Origin: JBEGQX01 sp041180805
GTDB lineage: Bacteria; Planctomycetota; Planctomycetia; Gemmatales; Gemmataceae
DNA: 11,363 nucleotides
Direction: 5' to 3'
Assembly (NCBI GenBank): GCA_041180805.1
Contig: JBEGQX010000324.1
Location: forward strand, 1-11,363
Every line of letters starts with the position of its first letter. Position 1 is the first letter of the stretch. Of the stretch, positions 5,944 through 11,363 are shown in pieces. The position numbers and the translations under genes were made by a program. Below the pieces are notes generated by a model. That model searched no databases and had not been told where the DNA came from. It saw nothing but the letters and a program-made list of their open reading frames with translations.

Positions 5944-7425
5944 TTAGGAACCAATTCGCCAGCCTGTTTCACCCTGTCGGTCTTCCAAGGTGATGTTTAA
6001 ATCCGCAAGTCCTTTGCGAATCCTGTCGGCCAGGGCAAAATTCTTGTCCTTTCTGGCTTCGGCACGGAGGTCTATCAGCAAACGCATCACACCTTCCAAG
6101 GCTTTGTTGGATGCGGAAGACTCTTGCGCAACCTGCGGTTCAAGAAACAATCCAAGGATATTAGTAATTTCCTTGAAGAAGCAAGCTGCCTTCAGAAATT
6201 CATCCTTCGCGGTTGCATCGCCCTGGGGTGTCTCCAACTTGGCCTGATCAATGTGACGATTCAAAGCAGACAAAAACTCGTGCAGAGTTCCAAGCGAAGC
6301 CCCGGTATTAAAATCGTCTGCCAGGCTTTCCAGAATCCCGGTTCTAAATTGCTGGACTGATTGCAGAAAAGGAGAAGCCGTCGAGGGTGCGGGCTCAAAA
6401 CGGGGAGACACCTTCAGGGTGTAAAAGCTTTGGGTTGTAACCCTTTGAAAGCGTTCGCAAAACCTGTAGAAAGCTTCCAAGGTACGACGCAGTTCCTGTA
6501 ACCGATCTTCGCTATACTCGATCGGACTGCGATAATGGGAACTAAGCAGAAGGTAACGCAAGGTTTCCGGGTGATGCTTCTTCAAAAGCTCGGTGACTAC
6601 AATTTCATTCCCCTCGCTTTTGGACATTTTCTTGTCGCCGGTCTTCATCAAACCATTATGAAGCCAGAACTTCGCAAAGGGCTTTCCGGAGAAAGATTCG
6701 GATTGTGCCAGTTCGTTTTCATGGTGGGGGAACTGCAAATCCAACCCGCCCCCGTGAATATCAATGGACTCACCCAAAAGCTTCATGCTCATGGCCGAAC
6801 ACTCAATGTGCCAGCCGGGCCTGCCAGGCCCCCAAGGGCTGTCCCATTGTGGCTCACCAGGTTTGGCACCTTTCCAAAGCGCAAAATCACCGGGATTTCG
6901 CTTACGTTCACTCACTTCGATTCTCGCGCCTGCCTCCAATTGATTGGGGTCGCGGTTACAAAGTTTGCCGTAATCCTCATCCTTGGAAACATCGAAGTAC
7001 ACATCCCCGCTGGAAGCGTAGGCAAATCCCTTGTCAATCAGGGATTGGATCATGGAAAGGATTTCACCAATGTGATGCGTTGCGCGAGGAAAGTGATCGA
7101 TGGTGGTTACCTGCAACTTTTTCAAGTTTGCGAAGTAATCCTCAGTCACCCTCTCTGCCAGTTCGGTGACCGTGGTGTTTTGTTTTTTGGATTCCACAAT
7201 CAGCTTGTCATCCACATCGGTAATGTTCACCACAAAGCTGACATCGTAGCCAAGATAGGTTAGAAACCGCTTTATGGTATCAAAAATCACCGGCCCCACC
7301 ATGTGGCCAACATGGCTGGGCTTGTAAACTGTGGGCCCGCACACATACATACCCACCCTGCCCGGCTTTACAGTTTTAAAATCTTCCTTTAAGCGAGTGA
7401 GGGTGTTGAAAACTTTAATCTGCAT
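5944..7425 (-). CDS. cysS: Cysteinyl-tRNA synthetase
   Basis: A 493-residue class I aminoacyl-tRNA synthetase that charges tRNA-Cys. The ATP-binding HIGH motif is SHVGH (37-41), following YVCGPTVY. KMSKS is at 266-270 and is followed by EGN. The zinc site that selects cysteine is complete: Cys29, Cys209 (WHIECSAMS), His234 and Glu238 (FPHHENELAQSE). The C-terminal half contains the helical tRNA-binding region, with the usual SLADDFNT and ALADRIRKGLADLNI segments. The start at 7425 is chosen because an AAAGGA site lies six bases upstream. The ATG six bases further up (7431) touches that site, and a TTG at 7488 would run into ispF. ispF ends 17 bases upstream and ruvC begins 16 bases downstream. 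Confidence 0.96.
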   Translation of the reverse strand: MQIKVFNTLTRLKEDFKTVKPGRVGMYVCGPTVYKPSHVGHMVGPVIFDTIKRFLTYLGYDVSFVVNITDVDDKLIVESKKQNTTVTELAERVTEDYFANLKKLQVTTIDHFPRATHHIGEILSMIQSLIDKGFAYASSGDVYFDVSKDEDYGKLCNRDPNQLEAGARIEVSERKRNPGDFALWKGAKPGEPQWDSPWGPGRPGWHIECSAMSMKLLGESIDIHGGGLDLQFPHHENELAQSESFSGKPFAKFWLHNGLMKTGDKKMSKSEGNEIVVTELLKKHHPETLRYLLLSSHYRSPIEYSEDRLQELRRTLEAFYRFCERFQRVTTQSFYTLKVSPRFEPAPSTASPFLQSVQQFRTGILESLADDFNTGASLGTLHEFLSALNRHIDQAKLETPQGDATAKDEFLKAACFFKEITNILGLFLEPQVAQESSASNKALEGVMRLLIDLRAEARKDKNFALADRIRKGLADLNITLEDRQGETGWRIGS

Positions 7426-7431
7426 GCACAT

Positions 7432-7437
7432 TCCTTT
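7432..7437 (-). promoter_or_regulatory. Ribosome-binding site of cysS
   Basis: AAAGGA on the minus strand ends six bases before the ATG at 7425. This spacing selects that ATG over the one at 7431, which directly abuts the site, and over the upstream TTG at 7488. Confidence 0.6.
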
Positions 7438-7442
7438 GCTGA

Positions 7443-7928
7443 TCAAATACTTTCCTGTTTGCGTTCCAATAGGACCACAGCCTGGCAACTCATGGCTTCC
7501 GACCTGCCAATGTGCCCGACTTTTTCCCCTGTCTTGGCTTTAACATTCACCAAGGCAACCTCCAAGCCAAGAAGTCGAGCCAGGTTTTCACGAATCCTGC
7601 TCTTAACCGGCCCCAACTTTGGCTCCTGAGCAAAAATAATGACATCCAAGTTCACCGGACGCCAGCCCAGATCCCCTATCTTGCTCATTGCGCTGTTTAA
7701 AAACAATGCCGAGTCTACATCTTTGTTAGCAGGATCTGTATCCGGAAAGGCATCCCCAATATCGCCTAGCCCGGCGGCACCAAGAAGAGCATCGGTTACC
7801 GCATGCAATACAATGTCTGCATCGCTATGGCCCGCTAGTCCACGGGAATATTCAACAGTAATTCCACCCAGTATAAGCTTTCGGCCAGCCTCAAGCCGAT
7901 GGGTATCGTGTCCAATTCCCACTCGCAT
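7443..7928 (-). CDS. ispF: 2-C-methyl-D-erythritol 2,4-cyclodiphosphate synthase IspF
   Basis: A 161-residue trimeric enzyme of the methylerythritol phosphate pathway. It closes the cyclodiphosphate ring and releases CMP, leading to isoprenoid precursors. The metal-binding residues Asp8, His10 (GIGHDTHRL) and His42 are in place. GHSDADIVLHAVTDALLGAAGLGDIG (33-58) is the family signature region, followed by FPDTDP. Near the end, KAKTGEKVG with Glu135 matches the cytidine- and metal-site segment. The frame is open further upstream into dnaB, but the ATG at 7928 gives the normal family length and begins with the usual MRVGIGHD. An AGAGGG stretch lies about eleven bases upstream. IspD, often adjacent or fused, is not seen here. 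The gene lies between dnaB (25 bases upstream) and cysS (17 bases downstream). Confidence 0.95.
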   Translation of the reverse strand: MRVGIGHDTHRLEAGRKLILGGITVEYSRGLAGHSDADIVLHAVTDALLGAAGLGDIGDAFPDTDPANKDVDSALFLNSAMSKIGDLGWRPVNLDVIIFAQEPKLGPVKSRIRENLARLLGLEVALVNVKAKTGEKVGHIGRSEAMSCQAVVLLERKQESI

Positions 7929-7953
7929 GAATGCGCGCCCTCTTTCCAAAAGG

Positions 7954-9300
7954 TTAGTTGTCAAAGGGGGTGCCAGCGGCAAAGTTTTCAAAACGCATGA
8001 TGTTCTTGTTGAAGAATAATTCAACTTCGCCAACAGGACCGTTACGCTGCTTGCCAACGATCACATACATAAGTCCATCATTCTGGCCGGGTTCAAATCT
8101 TTCCGGCCGGTGCAGCAACATCACAGTATCGGCATCCTGCTCGATACTTCCTGATTCACGAAGGTCAGACAGCCTGGGTCGGTGATCCTGACGATCTTCC
8201 GAGGAGCGGTTTACCTGTGCCAAGGCCACCACGGGTATGGAAAGTTCACGGGCCAGTCCCTTGATGCGCCGGCTGATCTGGGCCACCTGTTCCTGCCGGG
8301 GATCACGACGGTTTTCCGGTTCGATTAGCTGAAGATAATCTATCACCACCAGTTTAATGTCACTGCGAAGCTTCAATCTGCGGGCATTCGCGGCGATTCT
8401 CAACATACTCTGTCCGGGGGAATCATCGATAAAAAGCTGAGCATCTCGCAGGGCACCGCTTGCAGAGATCAGCCTTTCCATGTCCTCCGCATTCATGGTT
8501 CCCTTGCGCAACTTTTGACTATCCACACCAGCCTGACAGCACATAAGTCGCTCGGCAATTTCAACCCGGGACTGTTCCAGCGAGCAAAACAAGACCGGCG
8601 TTTTCTCATCAACCGCTATATTTCGCACCAGATTCAACGCAAACGCCGTTTTTCCCACGGAAGGCCTGGCAGCTATGATTACCATTTCACTATTTTGCAG
8701 GCCCGCGGTAATTTCATCCAAATCATTGAAGCCCGTGCTGATTCCACTAATCGACGAGGCTCCCCTGGCATGCCGCTGGTCGATGCGGTCAAATGCCTCG
8801 GCAAGGACATCTCCCATGCCATACACTTTGCCCGTTATTCCTTTGTCGGCAACCTCAAGCATTTTGCCAGTGGCTTGATGCAATAATTCATCAGCTGGCA
8901 AAATCTGATCATAAGCATCCCGAAGGATATCGGTGCCAACATGAATCAACGACCTGACAATGGATCTGTCACGAACGATATGTGAGTAGTGGATTGCGTT
9001 TGCTGCGGTGGGAGCGGCATCCCAAAGTTCCGCAAGAACGCCATAGCCGCCAATATCTTCAATCTGGTCTTGTTGCTTTAGATATTCAGCCAAAACCACA
9101 GTATCGACCGGCTTGCCCTCCTCGTAAAGGGAAACCATCGCCTTGAAAATCTTCTGGTGGGCATCGGTGTAAAAATTTTCGTGGTTGATGATCTGAACGA
9201 TATCACCAATCACGGAATTGTCCCGGAGCATACTACCGAGAACAGATCGTTCGGATTCGAAACTTTGAGGAAGTGTGCGAGATTGAGCATCAGAAGCCAT
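7954..9300 (-). CDS. dnaB: Replicative DNA helicase DnaB
   Basis: A 448-residue hexameric helicase that unwinds DNA at the replication fork and works with primase. The N-terminal collar domain covers about residues 10-115 (SERSVLGSML to IHYSHIVRDRS). The RecA-like motor begins with the ISTGFNDLDEITAGLQ segment near 187-202. Walker A is ARPSVGKTA (211-219), Walker B is LVVIDYLQL (317-325), and SDLRESGSIEQDAD (378-391) is the conserved helicase motif H4. The arginine finger region is KQRNGP, with Arg419. Length is normal and no intein is present at the Walker A or H4 sites, where inteins often sit. The ATG has a strong Shine-Dalgarno site. A perfect palindrome lies just upstream, between rplI and this gene. 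Confidence 0.97.
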   Translation of the reverse strand: MASDAQSRTLPQSFESERSVLGSMLRDNSVIGDIVQIINHENFYTDAHQKIFKAMVSLYEEGKPVDTVVLAEYLKQQDQIEDIGGYGVLAELWDAAPTAANAIHYSHIVRDRSIVRSLIHVGTDILRDAYDQILPADELLHQATGKMLEVADKGITGKVYGMGDVLAEAFDRIDQRHARGASSISGISTGFNDLDEITAGLQNSEMVIIAARPSVGKTAFALNLVRNIAVDEKTPVLFCSLEQSRVEIAERLMCCQAGVDSQKLRKGTMNAEDMERLISASGALRDAQLFIDDSPGQSMLRIAANARRLKLRSDIKLVVIDYLQLIEPENRRDPRQEQVAQISRRIKGLARELSIPVVALAQVNRSSEDRQDHRPRLSDLRESGSIEQDADTVMLLHRPERFEPGQNDGLMYVIVGKQRNGPVGEVELFFNKNIMRFENFAAGTPFDN

Positions 9301-9306
9301 GGGAAT

Positions 9307-9313
9307 CCTCCCC
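9307..9313 (-). promoter_or_regulatory. Ribosome-binding site of dnaB
   Basis: GGGGAGG on the minus strand lies six bases before the dnaB ATG at 9300, an ideal Shine-Dalgarno core and spacing. It supports that start codon. Confidence 0.7.
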
Positions 9314-9335
9314 GCCTGTTGGCTTCAGAGAATCA

Positions 9336-9356
9336 GGGCCCTTTTGAAAAGGGCCC
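9336..9356. repeat. Perfect 21-base palindrome between rplI and dnaB
   Basis: GGGCCCTTTT-G-AAAAGGGCCC is a perfect inverted repeat centred on 9346. As RNA it would fold as an eight-base stem with a five-base loop. It lies 7 bases after the rplI stop and 35 bases before the dnaB ATG. On the minus strand it is followed by TGATTCTC rather than a T-run, so it is not a canonical terminator. Partial termination, RNA processing or mRNA end protection that sets the ratio of rplI to dnaB would fit its place. Confidence 0.6.
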
Positions 9357-9363
9357 CTTTGAA

Positions 9364-9879
9364 CTATTTCCCTGGGATCACCGCAACCGTGAGTTCGGCT
9401 TCGATGTCGTAGCCAAGATTCAACTTGATCGCATAAATACCAGTCTCCTTGATGAGACCTTCAATGCGAACCATTTCTTCTTCCACCTTAAGATTCTTCG
9501 CCTTGAGTGCCTTGGAAATTTCAGGCGCCCCTACGGAACCGTACAGGTGACCATCCACATTCACCTTGGATTCGATGTTCACACCGCCAAGGCGAACAAT
9601 TTGCTCCGCCATTGCTTTAAGGTCTGCCATGCGGGCATCACGGGCCTGCTGCAGACGAACCTTGAATCTTTCAAGCAACCGGATATTGTGCTCGGTTGGA
9701 ATGGTCGCAAGACCTCTTGGCAGCAAGTAATTACGGCCATATCCTGGCTTCACTTCAACCAGTTCACCCTGCTTGCCAACATGTTCCACATCGCGGGTGA
9801 GAACAAGAAGCAAACCGCCATTCTTGCCCTTTAAAACGGGTGATCTTCTCTTCTTTTTCAAGTCAACATTTGCGCTCAT
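9364..9879 (-). CDS. rplI: 50S ribosomal protein L9 (bL9) with basic N-terminal extension
   Basis: A 171-residue two-domain protein at the base of the L1 stalk of the large ribosomal subunit. The bL9 signature is clear: LTRDVEHVGKQGELVEVK (27-44) followed by PGYGRNYLLPRGLA (45-58). A long connecting helix follows (about 65-98). The C-terminal domain contains HLYGSVGAPEISKAL (111-125) and ends near IKLNLGYDIEAELTVAVIPGK. Other bL9 proteins begin near the LLLVLTRDV segment. Here about 22 residues come before it, rich in Lys and Arg. The ATG at 9879 is preferred because GGAG lies six bases upstream; an ATG at 9891 would add four residues. rpsR, often found between ssb and rplI, is absent. Confidence 0.94.
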   Translation of the reverse strand: MSANVDLKKKRRSPVLKGKNGGLLLVLTRDVEHVGKQGELVEVKPGYGRNYLLPRGLATIPTEHNIRLLERFKVRLQQARDARMADLKAMAEQIVRLGGVNIESKVNVDGHLYGSVGAPEISKALKAKNLKVEEEMVRIEGLIKETGIYAIKLNLGYDIEAELTVAVIPGK

Positions 9880-9885
9880 TGAAAA

Positions 9886-9889
9886 CTCC
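9886..9889 (-). promoter_or_regulatory. Ribosome-binding site of rplI
   Basis: GGAG on the minus strand lies six bases before the ATG at 9879 and itself overlaps the alternative ATG at 9891. It is the reason for preferring the shorter form of L9. Confidence 0.45.
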
Positions 9890-9901
9890 ATAGCCCGCTA
9901 A

Positions 9902-10396
9902 TTAGAAGGGCAATTCCTCGTCTTCTTTTGGAGATGGCCTTCCAGAAGACTCTTCCCCAAACTCATCAGACCCCACTTCGTAAGCATCACCAGAGGAGGC
10001 TGATGACTTTCTGGAAGACGGACGGTATTCCCTGCCACCTTCGCCACCTTCTCCTCTACCATCAAGCAACTGAAGTGCATCCACGACAATCTTCAGCGCC
10101 TGCTTTTTCTCACCACTTTGGGAAGTCCATTGTTCCAAAACCAAATGGCCTTCCAAGTATACTTGCTTTCCTTTGGAAAGCGATTGCTCAACCCGGTCTG
10201 CAAGTTTGCCATAATCTCCGCGGTTAAAGGCTTGGCAATCCAAATAAACCGGCTCGTCAGTCCATTCACCGCCTTTTTTGGTTCGGTTATTTACCGCAAA
10301 ACCAAACTTGGCTACTTTTCCACCGTTGCTGAAGGTCCTAACCTCTGGATCCCTGGTTAGTCTTCCAATCAGCATTACTTTGTTCAAATTTGCCAT
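9902..10396 (-). CDS. ssb: Single-stranded DNA-binding protein SSB
   Basis: A 164-residue protein that coats single-stranded DNA during replication and repair. The OB-fold covers about residues 1-110, beginning MANLNKVMLIGRLTRDPEVR, with the conserved WTDEPVYLDCQAFNR strand and KGKQVYLEGHL. Residues 111-157 form a Gly/Ser-rich flexible linker with a few aromatic residues. The final EDEELPF is the acidic tip that recruits partner proteins in bacterial SSBs, here a variant of the usual DDDIPF. The start codon is supported by a good Shine-Dalgarno site. It lies 85 bases downstream of rpsF. rplI starts 22 bases beyond its stop (10 bases if the upstream ATG is used), the common rpsF-ssb arrangement. 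Confidence 0.96.
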   Translation of the reverse strand: MANLNKVMLIGRLTRDPEVRTFSNGGKVAKFGFAVNNRTKKGGEWTDEPVYLDCQAFNRGDYGKLADRVEQSLSKGKQVYLEGHLVLEQWTSQSGEKKQALKIVVDALQLLDGRGEGGEGGREYRPSSRKSSASSGDAYEVGSDEFGEESSGRPSPKEDEELPF

Positions 10397-10401
10397 GGCT
10401 T

Positions 10402-10408
10402 CACCTCT
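10402..10408 (-). promoter_or_regulatory. Ribosome-binding site of ssb
   Basis: AGAGGTG on the minus strand lies five bases before the ssb ATG at 10396 and is nearly a full Shine-Dalgarno match. Confidence 0.65.
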
Positions 10409-10481
10409 TTTACTTTTGTCTTCCGTAACAGACTAACTTTTCCATTTCAGAATACAAGCCTGGCAGCATCAAACCACTTAA

Positions 10482-10934
10482 TTAGTCTCTTCCCTCAAAG
10501 CGACGACCACCGCCTCTGCGGCCTCCACGATCATCACCACCCATGCCATACATATCGTCAGCAACATCTTGCTGGGCCATCTGCAAAGCCACAGGCCTGT
10601 CTTCCTGGGCAAGAGCAAGCATGGTGTCAAGGTACTTTGGATCAATCTTTACGAACATGTGGCGAAGCACATAATCGCTTAGATGGCAATCATGCTCAAT
10701 CGCGGCAATGTTAGGGCCTACAATTTTAGCGTAAACAAGATAATAAAGTGCCTTCTTTTGGCCTTTCACAGGATAGCAAAGCTTTCGGTCATCCCATGGA
10801 CGGGCAACAACGATTTCCGCACCGTGCTTTTCCAGTATCCCACGCACATGGGTGGAAAGCTCGGAAACATTTCCCGCCACCTTGTTAGTGTCCAGGATGA
10901 ACATGCATTCATAAACATTCGTTTTCGCTGACAT
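10482..10934 (-). CDS. rpsF: 30S ribosomal protein S6 (bS6)
   Basis: A 150-residue small-subunit protein that binds the central domain of 16S rRNA together with bS18. The ferredoxin-like fold begins VYECMFILD (8-16), and DDRKLCYPVKGQKKALYYLVYAKI (48-71) is the conserved central region. HLSDYVLRHMFVKID (84-98) follows. The last 20 residues, from about 131, are rich in Gly, Arg and Asp (GGRRGGGRR), an extension beyond the folded domain. The ATG at 10934 has AGGTG five bases upstream. A TTG at 10967 would add eleven unmatched residues and nearly touch pth, so I reject it. It is 39 bases from pth and 85 from ssb. The usual partner gene rpsR (bS18) is not in the cluster. Confidence 0.95.
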   Translation of the reverse strand: MSAKTNVYECMFILDTNKVAGNVSELSTHVRGILEKHGAEIVVARPWDDRKLCYPVKGQKKALYYLVYAKIVGPNIAAIEHDCHLSDYVLRHMFVKIDPKYLDTMLALAQEDRPVALQMAQQDVADDMYGMGGDDRGGRRGGGRRFEGRD

Positions 10935-10939
10935 CTTTA

Positions 10940-10944
10940 CACCT
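10940..10944 (-). promoter_or_regulatory. Ribosome-binding site of rpsF
   Basis: AGGTG on the minus strand lies five bases before the ATG at 10934 and selects it over the upstream TTG at 10967. Confidence 0.5.
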
Positions 10945-10973
10945 GTTCTATAACAGTCAAATTCCAAAACCTT

Positions 10974-11363
10974 TTATTTCGCGGGCCCGTTGAAGCGATT
11001 CATACAAACTTGAATCCCCTCCCTGACCCAACAGTCGGCGGCCTGCGCGGCCTCATCCACCACCGACCCCAACTCTTTCATTTCATCCGGGGCAAACCGA
11101 CCAAGCACATGGCTTGAAAGGTCATTACCCTTTTTTTCACCCACCCCAACCCGAAGTCTCGGGTAGTTAGGGGTTCCCATTTTGGCTTGGATATCTTTCA
11201 ATCCGTTGTGGCCACCATGTCCGCCTTCGGCCCGAAGCCTTAGTTTCCCAAAAGGCAGGCTAACATCATCACAAATCACAAGAACATCCGCGGGTTCAAT
11301 CTGATAAAATTTCACCAACTCAGATACACACGCCCCGCTTAAGTTCATGAAGGTCATCGGCTT
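10974..11363 (-). CDS. pth: Peptidyl-tRNA hydrolase, C-terminal part (5' end outside window)
   Basis: The last 129 residues of a protein that normally has about 190. It cleaves peptidyl-tRNA released by stalled ribosomes, recycling the tRNA. The visible part begins KPMTFMNLSG, the substrate-binding segment whose Asn corresponds to Asn68 of Escherichia coli Pth. ICDDVSLPFGKLRLR follows, with the Asp that corresponds to Asp93, and then GGHGGHNGLKDI, with the conserved Asn corresponding to Asn114. YPRLRVGVG and the C-terminal helix (SHVLGRFAPDE onwards) are also normal. The catalytic His20 region lies outside the window. The frame is open to the edge at 11363. rpsF follows 39 bases downstream, a pairing common in bacteria with this cluster. 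Confidence 0.94.
   Translation of the reverse strand, partial: KPMTFMNLSGACVSELVKFYQIEPADVLVICDDVSLPFGKLRLRAEGGHGGHNGLKDIQAKMGTPNYPRLRVGVGEKKGNDLSSHVLGRFAPDEMKELGSVVDEAAQAADCWVREGIQVCMNRFNGPAK

Noticed and set aside
5928..5972. GTG start that would lengthen RuvC by 15 residues.
   Set aside because: It overlaps cysS and adds residues beyond the normal family length. The ATG at 5927 gives the expected 174 residues.
6535..7263. Open frame of 242 codons on the plus strand.
   Set aside because: It is antisense to cysS across the HIGH, zinc-site and KMSKS region and shows no family features.
7929..8057. Upstream extension of the IspF frame into dnaB.
   Set aside because: The extra 43 residues lie inside dnaB coding sequence. 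The ATG at 7928 begins the usual IspF N-terminus.
9336..9356. Intrinsic terminator between rplI and dnaB.
   Set aside because: The hairpin is perfect but no T-run follows on the transcribed strand. I list it as a palindrome only.
9157..9834. Open frame of 225 codons on the plus strand.
   Set aside because: It spans the dnaB start, the intergenic palindrome and rplI in antisense. Both real genes are secure.
1..11363. CRISPR array, insertion sequence, tRNA, rRNA, prophage or defence cassette.
   Set aside because: I looked for regular repeats, transposase motifs, terminal inverted repeats and cloverleaf-like or rRNA segments on both strands by eye and found none. Nearly all the sequence is taken up by identified core genes.

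Overview
The window is a piece of bacterial chromosome with tightly packed core genes in two convergent blocks. It contains no mobile element, CRISPR array, tRNA, rRNA or defence-type cassette that I can recognise. Base composition looks moderate, codon use looks even, and nothing suggests recent transfer. The gene order pth-rpsF-ssb-rplI-dnaB without rpsR, an N-terminally extended L9, and the style of RuvA and RuvB suggest Planctomycetota (perhaps a Gemmata-type lineage). That placement is inferred from remembered family features, not from a search.

Plus strand, 3-2963: the 3' part of a large flavin/iron-sulfur oxidoreductase (two 4Fe-4S motifs plus a C-terminal cysteine-rich CCG-type region) runs into moaD, moaE and moaA. 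The four genes overlap or lie 2-3 bases apart, so they are probably one transcript. MoaA starts molybdenum-cofactor synthesis from GTP. MoaD and MoaE form molybdopterin synthase. MoaC, MoaB/MogA and MoeA are not in view.

Minus strand, 11363 down to 2966: pth (5' end cut by the window edge), rpsF, ssb, rplI, dnaB, ispF, cysS, ruvC, ruvA, ruvB, then an unrecognised gene of about 184 codons. Most junctions are shorter than 90 bases and ruvC/ruvA share an ATGA overlap, so pth to ruvB reads as one or a few polycistronic units. They combine translation (Pth, S6, L9, CysRS), replication (SSB, DnaB), recombination (RuvABC) and isoprenoid synthesis (IspF). Several of these genes have good Shine-Dalgarno sequences, which let me move the starts of cysS, rplI and rpsF downstream of the longest reading frames. 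RuvC and IspF starts were moved on family length and start-codon quality.

The longest stretch without a gene is about 200 bases (3521-3723), between ruvB and the unrecognised gene. It holds short inverted repeats and a weak promoter-like sequence. The two blocks meet tail to tail at 2963/2966 with only two bases between stop codons.

I found no convincing new system. The items most worth a second look are the unrecognised gene and its leader, the leaderless convergent junction, the altered RuvA acidic-pin loop, the perfect GGGCCC-type palindrome before dnaB, and the L9 and S6 extensions.
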